A DNA stretch of 64,000 nucleotides from Providencia rettgeri (GCF_041075285.1 NZ_CP163512.1:3410001-3474000), one strand, 5' to 3'. Shown: positions 40,982 through 50,661, counted from the stretch's first letter. Numbers and translations are program-made. Notes: generated by a model from the sequence alone, not told the origin.

Positions 40982-42508
40982 ATGGGTAATATGTCGGCAA
41001 TCGTATCTCGCATCAAAAATAGTTCATTTCTGAAAATATTGTTAATTTTTATATATTTTACAACCATTCACTACGCTATGGGCTACCACTTTAAGCCTTT
41101 TTATGTTATCGCTATTACTGGGCTTGCAATATATTGTAATCAGTATCGTAAGTTATATATCGTATTGATTATGTTTTATGCAATTGTTGCATCCTTGTAT
41201 TTACCTGTAGGTTTACTTTATGGTCCGCCTGATTACAATATTTTTTCATCCTTTTATTATACAAATCCAGAAGAGGCCAAAGGATTTATCAGTAATATTA
41301 ATTTAAAGTATTACTTGCTATCGGCACTGATCTTTTTATTTGGGATTATAGTATGTCGAATGAACATGACTATCAGCAAGAATGTAAAAAGGATATCAGT
41401 ATCAATATTTTTGCTTATCACAATGATACAACCTGTTAAAGCTATTTATGGCAATAGCATAAAATTACTTTTAACATCAGGATTACCTGAAATCAGATTT
41501 TTTACTGAAAGCTTATACTATTTAGATTACTTAGAAAAAGAAAAGAAATCGATAGAAGGCTCCCCCTCTTTCGGTGAATTAACGGTTAATAATAAATATA
41601 ATACATATGTGGTTATCATTGGCGAAAGTGTTCGCCGTGACTTTATGCATAACTACGGTTTCCCTATCAATAATACGCCATTTATGAGCAGCGTTGATGG
41701 TGTTTTTTATAATAACTATATATCTGCAGCAGGTTCAACAAACCTTTCACTATCAAGAAGTTTGTCTATGTATCCAGTGATGCCCAATAATATCATTACA
41801 CTAGCAAACAAGGCGGGGTTTAATACTTACTGGATTTCTCGTCAAGGTCAAAGCGGAAAACATGATGGACCTGTTGCTTCTATCGCAAAGAGAGCAAATG
41901 ATAGTTATTTCTTTGGTGGTAAAACAAATCTATCTGAAAATGTTATATCAGAAGATGGGTTAGCTTTTCCCAAATTTATTCAAATATTAAACAATCCCTC
42001 TAAGAAAAAACTTATTGTTATTCATTTGATTGGTAGTCATTCACCATTCTGTGCACGAGTTTCAAACTCATATGAAAACTTTTATAAAAGTAAAGATCTA
42101 TCCTGCTATGTACAGAGTATAAAAAATACAGATCTACTCTTGTCAAAAATATATTTTGAGCTATCAAAAAGTAAAGGGACATGGTCAATGCTCTATTTTT
42201 CAGATCATGGGCTTTCTTTTATCGATGATCAACAAGATCTAATTCATGGTGATAAGAAAAGACAGAATTTTGAAGTACCATTATTTATTACATCCTCCGA
42301 TTCAACTAATCGGGAAACAATATCAGCGAGAAGAAATGGACTTAATTTATTTCAATTATTTTCAGAATGGCTAGGAATTAAAGAAACTAATATAGAATAT
42401 ACTTGTAGTATGCTATCAAATAACAATTGCGAAAATCAGAATGCAATAATTGACTTTGATAAACATATTATTGATTTCAATACATTAGATAATGACAATA
42501 TAAAATAA
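40982..42508 (+). CDS. Phosphoethanolamine transferase-like sulfatase-fold membrane protein
   Basis: A 508-residue protein with about five N-terminal membrane helices (within residues 17-155) and a periplasmic alkaline-phosphatase/sulfatase domain. Metal and catalytic positions can be read: VVIIGESVRRDF (Glu215), the nucleophile in AAGSTNLSLSRSL (Thr253 or Ser252), HLIGSHSPF (His353), and YFSDHG (Asp408, His409). This is the EptA/CptA/OpgE plan, in which phosphoethanolamine is moved to lipid A, core or glucans; which acceptor is used cannot be said. The gene is clearly more AT-rich than its neighbours and lies beside a prophage, suggesting transfer. ATG 40991 is an alternative start. Confidence 0.8.
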   Translation: MGNMSAIVSRIKNSSFLKILLIFIYFTTIHYAMGYHFKPFYVIAITGLAIYCNQYRKLYIVLIMFYAIVASLYLPVGLLYGPPDYNIFSSFYYTNPEEAKGFISNINLKYYLLSALIFLFGIIVCRMNMTISKNVKRISVSIFLLITMIQPVKAIYGNSIKLLLTSGLPEIRFFTESLYYLDYLEKEKKSIEGSPSFGELTVNNKYNTYVVIIGESVRRDFMHNYGFPINNTPFMSSVDGVFYNNYISAAGSTNLSLSRSLSMYPVMPNNIITLANKAGFNTYWISRQGQSGKHDGPVASIAKRANDSYFFGGKTNLSENVISEDGLAFPKFIQILNNPSKKKLIVIHLIGSHSPFCARVSNSYENFYKSKDLSCYVQSIKNTDLLLSKIYFELSKSKGTWSMLYFSDHGLSFIDDQQDLIHGDKKRQNFEVPLFITSSDSTNRETISARRNGLNLFQLFSEWLGIKETNIEYTCSMLSNNNCENQNAIIDFDKHIIDFNTLDNDNIK

Positions 42509-42656
42509 TACTTATTGGGATAAAGCCTTCGATTGTTTAGAAATGAAAGGTTTTATCCTATAAATTAACTAATTCTGTACTAACCCATCAACATAATATA
42601 AGAATTAATGATATTAAAAGCTAAAACACAAAGATATTCCCCCAAAAATTCCCCCC

Positions 42657-42806
42657 ATAACAACAGAACAAGTCGAAATCCACGAATTAAAAAAGAAAAT
42701 TACACGCTTTAAGAAACTTAATGAGCGCTAAAAAAACTACCGCTCTGGTGATGTCGGACTCTATAAACAATTTTCGCGGGTGCGGATCGAGAAACTGAGT
42801 CTGAGC
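42657..42806 (+). pseudogene. IS3-family OrfA remnant
   Basis: One frame reads ITTEQVEIHELKKKITRFKK up to a stop, and after a frame change KKTTALVMSDSINNF follows. These are the coiled-coil end and the KKATALLMSDS motif of IS3-group OrfA transposases. The rest of the element is missing or unrecognisable, so it is a dead fragment beside the prophage end. Confidence 0.7.
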
Positions 42807-42927
42807 TTTAGTATTAAAAACAGTGTGGCATATTCAGTTTACCTGAAAAAATCTCACTGAAATTACTACTTATAGATTAGTATATATTCTTCAATTTGAT
42901 CCTGACCAATTCATCCGTACACTAAAG

Positions 42928-43141
42928 TGTCCACGGACTGTCCACACTTATGATTTTTCGTGACTTTTATGGACGCCTAATGAAAATGTTATCACACTGA
43001 TAAATAAAGGATTTATTTATTTTTGCGATAAAAAAAAGCCCCTAACAGGGGCTATAAAAGACAGGGATGGTGTTCGTTATTAAGGTTTAACTCGTTGTTA
43101 TATTTAACATTATAATTTACGCCGTCCACGTTCCGTCCACA
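42928..43141. promoter_or_regulatory. Putative integrase arm-type sites near the prophage end
   Basis: Two pairs of direct repeats with 11-base spacing occur: TGTCCACG/TGTCCACA at 42928 and 42939, and CGTCCACG/CGTCCACA at 43123 and 43134. The complement of TGTCCACA is TGTGGACA, which I recall as the arm-site consensus of P2 integrase. Location next to ogr is where attP lies in P2. Confidence 0.55.
43030..43053 (-). terminator. Terminator near prophage end
   Basis: AGCCCC-TAACA-GGGGCT with a run of A on the left gives a minus-strand terminator with U7. Confidence 0.75.
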
Positions 43142-43158
43142 TCGACCATTATTGACCT

Positions 43159-43186
43159 AGCCCCTCCCAAATGAGGGGCTTTACTT
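43159..43186 (+). terminator. Terminator upstream of the accessory gene
   Basis: AGCCCCTC-CCAAAT-GAGGGGCT followed by TTACTT. It may insulate the accessory gene from host transcription. Confidence 0.6.
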
Positions 43187-43233
43187 ATCATCCAATCCAG
43201 ACTCTAATTTAAACCCACTTAAAAGGAGGACTC

Positions 43234-43965
43234 ATGGATAACTTATTTTTTATACTTACTCTTATAGCCTTGATTGCTTTTGTTCTAGGATTAGTAAAGC
43301 CTAAACTTGTGTTCATGCCCAATAGAAAGAAATCTTCACTTGTTTATTCTGTATCCGTCCTTGTTCTACTTTCTTTATTCATTGTTTTTGCTGAGCCTTC
43401 ACAGCCCCAAGAGCAAACGAAAAGCACCCCACAAACTGAAGAACAAAAACAGCCACAAAATAATAGTTACTTATCTAGTGACCAAGAATGCACGAAAGAT
43501 AATAAAATTTATGCAACCGCAAAAGATGCAATGGAATATTTCAGTGATTATTATCCTGAAAATAACACACTCGAAATTATTAGTGAGTCACCGCTAAAAA
43601 TTAGATTATCTCCGCAAGCTGTTAGTAATGATATTGTTGATGTAAAAGAGTTATTAACTAAGCGCGCTGTTGTCTATGGTGTATACCGTGCTTTGATTAA
43701 TACACCAAACGATAAAGTTACAGTAACATCCTACTTGGTAGATTTTGAAGGTAAAAAGCTGAAAGACTCACCAGAATATACAACAACTATCACTAAACCA
43801 CAGGCATTAGAGATCATTAAAAAAAATATTCCGGTTAATAATTTGAGTGAACTAACCGATGATAGCTGCTCTTTTACTGCACAGTTCAATGAATTACGAT
43901 TTGATGATAGCGGTAAAAAAGGCTTTGATACCTTTTTCAATGAATTGATTAGTGTTTCTAAGTAA
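43234..43965 (+). CDS. Prophage accessory (moron) membrane protein of unknown function
   Basis: I do not recognise the family. The 243-residue product has two hydrophobic segments (about 4-22 and 34-53), a low-complexity Gln/Pro/Thr linker, and a soluble domain of about 165 residues with two cysteines (QECTKD and DDSCSF). A perfect ribosome site AAGGAGG precedes the ATG. It lies between ogr and the attachment region, points against the late genes, and is bracketed by terminators at 43159 and 43971: the classic arrangement of a lysogeny-expressed cargo gene. Its base composition is AT-richer than the phage core genes. Confidence 0.8.
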   Translation: MDNLFFILTLIALIAFVLGLVKPKLVFMPNRKKSSLVYSVSVLVLLSLFIVFAEPSQPQEQTKSTPQTEEQKQPQNNSYLSSDQECTKDNKIYATAKDAMEYFSDYYPENNTLEIISESPLKIRLSPQAVSNDIVDVKELLTKRAVVYGVYRALINTPNDKVTVTSYLVDFEGKKLKDSPEYTTTITKPQALEIIKKNIPVNNLSELTDDSCSFTAQFNELRFDDSGKKGFDTFFNELISVSK

Positions 43966-43970
43966 TATTT

Positions 43971-43997
43971 AGCCCCTCAATTGAGGGGCTTTGATTT
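43971..43997. terminator. Bidirectional terminator between accessory gene and ogr
   Basis: AGCCCCTCAATTGAGGGGCT is a perfect 20-base palindrome followed by TTTGATTT, between two convergent genes. Confidence 0.8.
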
Positions 43998-44216
43998 CTA
44001 TAATGCTAAAGACGGTTGTTGGTATTTGTTCGGATGCGGTTCAACAACATTAACATGTGCGGGTTTAACAACAATTTTTGTCACTGATTCGTGACTAACA
44101 AATGTACAACCACAATTAATATTTTGGCACTGGTTATAACGTTCTTTGGTTTCGGATGAAACTTGATAGGAACTACGTGTATGTGCAGCATGACCGCATT
44201 CGGGACAATTCATCAT
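43998..44216 (-). CDS. ogr: Late-gene transcription activator Ogr (Delta-like zinc finger)
   Basis: Ogr recruits RNA polymerase alpha to phage late promoters. The 72 residues equal P2 Ogr. Zinc cysteines are at 4, 7, 30 and 35 (CPEC and CQNINC), with the conserved KERYNQCQN and the tail VVKPAHVNVVEPHP. It lies after D, as in P2. Its presumed targets TTGT-N12-ACAA are found at 50731, 55190 and 61633. Confidence 0.92.
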   Translation of the reverse strand: MMNCPECGHAAHTRSSYQVSSETKERYNQCQNINCGCTFVSHESVTKIVVKPAHVNVVEPHPNKYQQPSLAL

Positions 44217-44287
44217 GATAGATTACCTTTTGTCATGATGTTGATGTTATGTGAATTATATCATGTGTTTTTATACAGTCTAAAAAA

Positions 44288-45385
44288 TTATTCGTCAGCT
44301 ATATCTAAATCCGAAATTTTCACTTCTAACTCTAATGCGGTTGTAAAACCACTGTCATTCAGTGAATGAACGACTCGTGTTAATGTCCAGTCCGCGTTAT
44401 CAATTTCGGGTTTAAATCCGCTCACTGTGACGGGCATTTCAGGGTAGAGATCTGCACGGCCAACCGCGAGTTGAATCGAAAATGAAGCTACACCACGTTG
44501 GATTTTTTCCCAGTTGGCTTTTGCGGCTCGGGCGGCATTTTCTTTCGTGGCGTAGGTATGAGAAAGCGTCAGGACGTTCCCTTGTTCGCCGGCTAAATAT
44601 TCCCCTTGTTTTTCTTTTGGTTCGGCGGGCTTTGTAGGTTTTTTACTTTTTCGCTTACGCTTTACCGTCACTGCTTTTTTCTTTTTTGGCTCACGAGTGT
44701 CAAGCCAGTTAGCAATAACCCCCGTATATGCACCACGATCAGCTAGTGAAAAACGGTGGCTGTCACCGACAGAGCGAGTAATATGCATAGTTTTAATGGG
44801 TTGGCCAGTCGCAGTGAGCCCTTGGCCTTGCTTCATAAACAGTAAATTCCCGTTTTTAACCGCAACGATTGCACCTTCTGATTTCGCCACTCGCGTTAAA
44901 AATGAGCCGTCCGATTCGTTGGTTTGGTCAATATGGGCAAGCTTGATTTTATCTAATTTTTCATCAATAACAGGCTTCAGCTTGTTGCGCTCAGCCAAGG
45001 TTCGCACGATATCGCCAAGTGTTTTCTGGTGATATGACTGCTCACGCTTAACGTTTAAGGTCTCGCGAAAATCTGCACTACGACCACGGATCATGAGCTT
45101 ATCTGGCACGCCGCTATGTTCAATCTCATCAACCGTAAACGTTCCCTTGTAGATCAGCGGTTCATTTTTCCAACCAAGATGCAATGATAAGGTTTCTCCT
45201 CGTTTAGGTAAGGCGAGTTTTCCGTCACTATCATCCAGCTCAATATCTAATTGGTCAGCTTCAAAGCCGCGGTTATCTGTCATAGTTAATGACATTAAAC
45301 GCCCCTGAATCAGGCTATTAATATTTTCACCGCCTGCCGCAAGCACAAAAATAGGGGTTAACTCATCGTTGGTTAAAAAACTCAT
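44288..45385 (-). CDS. D: Phage late control / tail protein gpD
   Basis: gpD is part of the baseplate hub side of the tail and is needed for tail completion. The 365-residue product has the gpD features FTVDEIEHSGVPDKLMIRGRSAD and LTRVVHSLNDSGFTTALELE. A lysine-rich insert (PKKKKAVTVKRKRKSKKP) divides the two halves. It overlaps U by four bases. Confidence 0.92.
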   Translation of the reverse strand: MSFLTNDELTPIFVLAAGGENINSLIQGRLMSLTMTDNRGFEADQLDIELDDSDGKLALPKRGETLSLHLGWKNEPLIYKGTFTVDEIEHSGVPDKLMIRGRSADFRETLNVKREQSYHQKTLGDIVRTLAERNKLKPVIDEKLDKIKLAHIDQTNESDGSFLTRVAKSEGAIVAVKNGNLLFMKQGQGLTATGQPIKTMHITRSVGDSHRFSLADRGAYTGVIANWLDTREPKKKKAVTVKRKRKSKKPTKPAEPKEKQGEYLAGEQGNVLTLSHTYATKENAARAAKANWEKIQRGVASFSIQLAVGRADLYPEMPVTVSGFKPEIDNADWTLTRVVHSLNDSGFTTALELEVKISDLDIADE

Positions 45386-45828
45386 AGTGGCAAGGCTCCG
45401 CGAATATCATTGAGCTGCTGACCTAGATCACCAAACATTTGAGACAGCGATTCATCCGTGCGTTTTAATTTCAGCGTAAAATCAATTTTTCTGGGTGCGC
45501 CATCGACAAAAAACTCACTTTTTGATTGCGTGATTTCTTCAATCACGTACATACCGTAAATATTTCCCGTTCCATCAATCAGTGACCATGCGCGGCCTGT
45601 TTCTGCCATTTGCTCTAATACGAGCAATGATAATCTACCGCCCGTCAGTGACGGCAATAAGGTGCCACTGAGGGTGATGTCGTCGTTATCAAGGCCGATA
45701 AATTGAACTGCGGGGCGTTTGCCAACACGGTTATTCACTCCATATCGGTATTTTTGATTGATTTGCATCATTTGGTAAGGCGTTGTATTTAATTGAAATA
45801 CAAATAGACCTAGCGCTGCCATTGCCAT
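45382..45828 (-). CDS. U: Tail protein gpU
   Basis: gpU acts in tail assembly at the head-proximal end of the tail tube. It has 148 residues with the family start LGLFVFQLNTTPYQ and WSLIDGTGNIYGMYVIEEI. It overlaps D and lies two bases after T. Confidence 0.92.
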   Translation of the reverse strand: MAMAALGLFVFQLNTTPYQMMQINQKYRYGVNNRVGKRPAVQFIGLDNDDITLSGTLLPSLTGGRLSLLVLEQMAETGRAWSLIDGTGNIYGMYVIEEITQSKSEFFVDGAPRKIDFTLKLKRTDESLSQMFGDLGQQLNDIRGALPL

Positions 45829-45829
45829 G

Positions 45830-48526
45830 TTAATAATCCTCGCTATCTTGGTAGCGGCTTAATTGCCTTGCCTGCTCTTGTCGCTGGCGTTGCTCTAACT
45901 GTCTCGCGACTTCTCTTGCAATGTCGCTTGCTGATTGGTTGGGCTGTGGGTAAATATTAATAATTGGCGCAGCATTTGCCATGTGACGATTTTGATTAAC
46001 CGTGACTGGGGCGGGATGGTAATCGCTGGCAGGCAGTGCATAAGGGTGGATAGGCTTGGCAATGGCAGTCATTGAGCCGAAAGTCAGTGCAGCGGCCGCA
46101 AGGGCGGCAGTGTTTTTTCGGCTGGTAATATGCGCAGGACCATTCACAATTTCAGGGCCATATTCCCCTGCAATGCCAAATTGGCCACGGGGAATAAACC
46201 CGCCACTGTCGAACATGCCCGCACTTTTCATACCGGCTTGAATGACGGTCACTTGTGACATGGCACGGACAGTTTTGGTTTCATCCGAAAGCATCCAATC
46301 GGGTAATATGTTTGTGGCCATTTGCTTGAGTTCGGCAAATTGGGCTTTCAGTGCTTCCCACTTTTCCAGAATGCCGTTTTTCAGGCTATCAATGATCTCA
46401 CCGCCAATTTGTTTAAAGCGTTCCGGTAAACCTTTAACATCAGCGACAATCTGATCCCACTTATCAGAAATGGTCTTCTTAACCAATGTCCACATACGGA
46501 CGGTAATAGACACAATGCTATCCCAATGCTTATAAATCCATCCAGCTGGCGTCCAATTTAAAATGAGTGATTTTATCGCTTCAAATGCATCTTTAAAAAT
46601 GGTCGTGACTAAATTCCATAACCCTTTCGCATAAGGGACAATATCATCCCAATATTTATAAATCAGGTAAGCCGCGCCAGCAATGGCGGTAATAATTAAG
46701 ATAATCGGGTTAGCTAATAGCGCACGGCCTAGCATCATAAATGCCGTTCCAATTAACTTAATAGGCTTAATGAGTAATGATAGAAACCCACTGCCTTTGA
46801 TACCTAACACGGACAGACTCAATTTCGCCATGGCGAGTGGTCCAATTAACGCAGCAATCATCAATGAGATACCGCCACCAACGGCCAGCACCGCACCCAA
46901 CCCCAATGTGATCATAGTAATTTGTTTAACCAGTTCAGGGTTTTTCTTTGCCCATTGGCCAAACTTCGAAATGAGGTCTGTGACTCGTTTAGTGATATCG
47001 CGCAAAGGGCTATCCGCACCGCCAAAAATTTGTATTCCTACATCTTCATAAGCCGAGGTTAAGTTTTTTAAGTCGCCATCAAGGTTATCTGTCATGGTTT
47101 TGGCAACTTTTTCCGCTTCCCCTTTAGCGGCTTTAATTTCGGCAATCATGGCCTGCAACTGACCTGAGCCAGCTTGATCAACCAATACCGAGAGAGCAGA
47201 AAATGCCTCTTCACCGGCAATATGTTTAAACAGTCCGGCACGCTCAGCTGTTCCCATTTTTTTGGTTTTTCTGTCTAGCTCGGCGAGTATGTCGGTAAAT
47301 TGGCGCAAATTACCTTTGGCATCACGGGTTTTAATTTTCAATTTATCAAGGGCTTCGCCGGCCATTTTCGGCGGCTCTGCTAAACGCCCTAAAATAGAGC
47401 GTAAGCCTGTACCGGCCATACTGCCTTGAATACCCGCATCGCCGAGTTTACCGGCAGCAACGGCGGCAGTCTCTAAATCAACACCGAGCCCCGAGGCAAC
47501 CGGCGCAACATATTTCATCGTGTCGCCAAGCATAGTGAGGTTTGTGTTAGATCGCGTAAACGTGGCAACAAGGGCATCACTGACACGGTTCATTTCATTA
47601 GAATTCAGCTTAAAGCCGGTCAAGATGTTGGAACCAATATCAGCCGTGGTGGCCAAGTCAATGTCACCGGCCAATGACATGGATAAAGTGCCAGACATGG
47701 CATTTTTAATTTGCTCTGGTTTAAAACCAGCCATGGCATAAAACGCTTGACCTTGTGCAACTTCATTAGCGGTGAATGCGGTTGTCGCCCCAAGGTCTCG
47801 CGCTTGCTCCCTTAACATCTTGTAGTCGTCGGAATTTTTATCAAGGCGGGTTAAGGCTTGCACTTTCGACATGCCGATTTCAAAATCATAGCCTGGTACT
47901 AAGACTTTTTTAGCCGCATAACCTAACCCCACACCGGATGCAAGGATGCCCGCGCTGCTACCTGCCATTTTATTACGCACTCCCATGGCATTTTGATAGC
48001 TATTTTTTGCCGCAGACATTCGCTTTTCTTGGTTGGCTACCCGTTTTAGTTGCTGCTCTTGTTGCTGTAATCGCCGGCTTGTGCTGGCAATGTCGCTATT
48101 TAATTTGATTTGGGCTTGGCTTAGCTGGCGTGTTGAAATCCCACTGCCTTTTAGGGCTTCCCGTTGGCGCTGCAATGAGGCACTCAGTGTGCCGGTTTCA
48201 GCTTTGAGTTTTGCGGCAGCCGCTTTTGCGCGGTCAAGCTCCCGTGATTGGGCCCTCGTGGGATTTTGAACGGTGGATAATTCACGTGCGAGCCGGCTAA
48301 CTTTGGCGGTAGCTTGTTGGTAGGCATTATTTGCTGCATCAAGGGATTGCTTGGTTTTCTTAAACCCGTCAATTTGCTTGGCTTGGTTGTTGAGCTCTTT
48401 GAGTTGTTGTTTAGATTGGCGGAGGGTTTCCGCCAATTTTTTATTCGACGCTTGGGCACTCTTAAACGGTTTTGTAAATTTATCAACGGCGCTTAAAATC
48501 ACCTGTAAACGTAAATCTTTACTCAT
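45830..48526 (-). CDS. T: Tail tape-measure protein gpT
   Basis: gpT sets tail length and is injected with the DNA. It has 898 residues (P2 815). The N-terminal 170 residues are a Gln/Lys/Ala-rich coiled coil, followed by the TP901-like core (YDFEIGMSKVQALTRL, GIQGSMAGTGLRSIL), hydrophobic helices at about 545-640 that may enter the host membrane, and a charged C-terminus. Its ATG overlaps the stop of the E' frame. Confidence 0.93.
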   Translation of the reverse strand: MSKDLRLQVILSAVDKFTKPFKSAQASNKKLAETLRQSKQQLKELNNQAKQIDGFKKTKQSLDAANNAYQQATAKVSRLARELSTVQNPTRAQSRELDRAKAAAAKLKAETGTLSASLQRQREALKGSGISTRQLSQAQIKLNSDIASTSRRLQQQEQQLKRVANQEKRMSAAKNSYQNAMGVRNKMAGSSAGILASGVGLGYAAKKVLVPGYDFEIGMSKVQALTRLDKNSDDYKMLREQARDLGATTAFTANEVAQGQAFYAMAGFKPEQIKNAMSGTLSMSLAGDIDLATTADIGSNILTGFKLNSNEMNRVSDALVATFTRSNTNLTMLGDTMKYVAPVASGLGVDLETAAVAAGKLGDAGIQGSMAGTGLRSILGRLAEPPKMAGEALDKLKIKTRDAKGNLRQFTDILAELDRKTKKMGTAERAGLFKHIAGEEAFSALSVLVDQAGSGQLQAMIAEIKAAKGEAEKVAKTMTDNLDGDLKNLTSAYEDVGIQIFGGADSPLRDITKRVTDLISKFGQWAKKNPELVKQITMITLGLGAVLAVGGGISLMIAALIGPLAMAKLSLSVLGIKGSGFLSLLIKPIKLIGTAFMMLGRALLANPIILIITAIAGAAYLIYKYWDDIVPYAKGLWNLVTTIFKDAFEAIKSLILNWTPAGWIYKHWDSIVSITVRMWTLVKKTISDKWDQIVADVKGLPERFKQIGGEIIDSLKNGILEKWEALKAQFAELKQMATNILPDWMLSDETKTVRAMSQVTVIQAGMKSAGMFDSGGFIPRGQFGIAGEYGPEIVNGPAHITSRKNTAALAAAALTFGSMTAIAKPIHPYALPASDYHPAPVTVNQNRHMANAAPIINIYPQPNQSASDIAREVARQLEQRQRQEQARQLSRYQDSEDY

Positions 48527-48961
48527 CTTCTACACCGCTACGTTTAAGGGCGTGATAACGCCATTCTAATAATTCGGTTAGGGAAAATTCATCGGTGACA
48601 GCCGGTGACCAGTGAAAAATAGTGGCAATATCTGCCACTAAATCATTGACGGTTAATCGTTCTGGAAATCCATAGTCACCGACTTCGGTAACAAAAAAAG
48701 CACAAGCTCTTTGGTTAAATTCAGCATATCCGCAGGGTTCATCATGATTAATTCAGGTTTCGTCAATGCCGGTGCGGTGACGCGGGGTAATACCAACATT
48801 GCCGAATCCACATCCATTTCCATCAGTGCGGCTAAGCGAACACCACGCAATGCGCCAGAATTGGGTTTACGTACCACAATCTCTGTTACTGTGGTTGTTC
48901 CACGTGTGATGGGTTCATCTAGCGTGACGGTGATTTGATTTTTTTCTACTGGTTCAGTCAT
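48519..48961 (-). CDS. E: Tail assembly chaperones gpE and frameshifted gpE+E'
   Basis: gpE alone is 48653-48961 (102 residues). Near its end the minus strand reads CTTTTTTTGTT (A7 at 48693-48699 on the plus strand); a -1 slip there continues as VTEVGDYGFPERL... to a stop at 48519-48521, giving a fusion of about 147 residues. This is the known P2 E/E' layout, a chaperone pair for the tape measure made in unequal amounts. The E' stop overlaps the T start. Confidence 0.9.
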
Positions 48962-48970
48962 TTACTTTTC

Positions 48971-49486
48971 CTATAAACCTAATGCGGCGCGTTGTTCTTC
49001 TAGGCGATCAACACCATCAACTTTTTCAATCATATTGAGTAAATCAATCTCAATGAGTGTTTCACCGTCCCAAATGAGCTTGTAATACGTAGCATTAAAA
49101 GGCGCTTTGACTTGGGTGTTTTCACCGGCCTTGCCATTACCGGAGTCAATTTCACTGAATCGACCACGTAGCACGACCTCAACGGCGGTGTATTCTTTGG
49201 TATCTTGGCGTTGATAAGCACAATTGAGGCGCAACATAACACCATCAATTTGAGTGATACCCCATTGCTTATAGAGCTGGGCTTCTAAGCCTCCAAATGT
49301 TAATTCGGCAGAGAGTGCATCATCTTCTAGCCCCATATCAATTTTGACGCCGCCGTTCATGCCGCCGCCGCGGTAGGTTTCAAATTTACGGGTGATTTTC
49401 GGTAGCGTGATTTCTTCAATACGCCCCATATAGCTTTCACCCTCATTGAACAAATTTAAATCTTTAAGTTTGCGTGGTAAGGCCAT
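48971..49486 (-). CDS. FII: Major tail tube protein gpFII
   Basis: FII forms the inner tube of the contractile tail. It has 171 residues (P2 172), with the family pattern MALPRKLKDLNLFNEGESYMG at the start and LIEIDLLNMI. It lies two bases from FI. Confidence 0.95.
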   Translation of the reverse strand: MALPRKLKDLNLFNEGESYMGRIEEITLPKITRKFETYRGGGMNGGVKIDMGLEDDALSAELTFGGLEAQLYKQWGITQIDGVMLRLNCAYQRQDTKEYTAVEVVLRGRFSEIDSGNGKAGENTQVKAPFNATYYKLIWDGETLIEIDLLNMIEKVDGVDRLEEQRAALGL

Positions 49487-49488
49487 GA

Positions 49489-50661
49489 TTACCCCTTAAT
49501 TTTTGAGCCAAAATCTAATAAATAGCGGTCAGTGATACGCTGACGTAACAGTAAGTTTTCCAGTGGGGGTACGGCTGTATAGTCATAATCAATGTATAAC
49601 TTGCCGCTTTTCAGCTCTTCTTTGGTGTTAACGTCTGGATCGAACCAACATTCACCACCCAATAAATAACCCTGCGTTGTCATGCTGCGCAGGTTTGCAT
49701 TGATACTTTCGATAATATCGCGAGCCAGTGAGGGATTAAGTGCGCCGTCAATTGACCAGTCGAGTCCCTCGGCGATGGTATCGGATAACACTTGCGCGGT
49801 GCGGGTGTAAGATTCAAAGGCAAACAACGGATCATCTGAGCAAGTACGGGAGCCCCAAAACTTGAAGCCGTTATTGCGAATTAGCGTGGTGATATCGTTT
49901 TCGTTGAGTAAGCCAGCATCGGTGGCGGGGTCTTGTAAATCCCATGACACATCGGCAGAAATGCCTGTGACACCATTAACGCCAACGTTAGACAAGGTTT
50001 TATGCCAGCCAATATCATTATCAATTTTGGCGCGTAAGCCCAAGGCACACGCGGTGGCGTAGATATTACTTTCTGCGTTCGCGACAGTGTCCCAGCTTTG
50101 AAACTCAGGCCAAATCAACATTAATTCACGTTGATTAAAGTTTTTGCGGTAATCAATCGCCTCGGAAATAGTTTTACTGCCATAGGCGCTAATATAAGCC
50201 ATGGCACGCATTTTTTGCGCGATACCGGCGAGCGTTGATGAAACTGCCTGTGTATCATGAGCCGGTACGGCTAGAATGCGAGGCTTAACACCTAAACGGC
50301 CTTGCGCCACAGTCAATGCCTGTAAGCCGGTTTTTCGTCCATCGGGGGTAGTGCCACCAATAATATTGGATGTGGTTTCTGCTTCGCTTTCGCCTTGTTC
50401 AACGCGTACAACCACGGTAACAGGTTTTGATTGGTTACCAACAGCATCCAGTGAGCGTGCAAGCGTGCCGGTTTCGCCAGCTTTACCTGCCGCATTTTTC
50501 ACATCTGTAATTAAAACAGGGGTATTGAGTGGAAACGCTTTTGTGTCTGCATCATCGGCAGTACACACCATTCCGACAATGGCGGTATTGATGGTGCGAA
50601 TTGGTCGCGTGCCTTCATTGAGTTCAATCACTCGCACGCCGTGGTGATAATCTTGAGCCAT
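49489..50661 (-). CDS. FI: Tail sheath protein gpFI
   Basis: FI is the contractile sheath. It has 390 residues (P2 396) with YHHGVRVIELNEGTRPI, the sheath core KTISEAIDYRK and WGSRTCSDDPLFAFESYTR. It is the first gene of the FI-FII-E-T-U-D-ogr operon, with an Ogr-binding pattern centred 80 bases upstream of its start. Confidence 0.95.
   Translation of the reverse strand: MAQDYHHGVRVIELNEGTRPIRTINTAIVGMVCTADDADTKAFPLNTPVLITDVKNAAGKAGETGTLARSLDAVGNQSKPVTVVVRVEQGESEAETTSNIIGGTTPDGRKTGLQALTVAQGRLGVKPRILAVPAHDTQAVSSTLAGIAQKMRAMAYISAYGSKTISEAIDYRKNFNQRELMLIWPEFQSWDTVANAESNIYATACALGLRAKIDNDIGWHKTLSNVGVNGVTGISADVSWDLQDPATDAGLLNENDITTLIRNNGFKFWGSRTCSDDPLFAFESYTRTAQVLSDTIAEGLDWSIDGALNPSLARDIIESINANLRSMTTQGYLLGGECWFDPDVNTKEELKSGKLYIDYDYTAVPPLENLLLRQRITDRYLLDFGSKIKG

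Noticed and set aside
42657..42806. Active IS3-family insertion sequence
   Set aside because: Only the OrfA tail remains, with frame changes and stops; no OrfB and no terminal repeats were found.
48653..48961. Frameshift mutation in phage gene E
   Set aside because: The slip sequence and continuation reproduce the known P2 E/E' programmed frameshift, so it is not damage.
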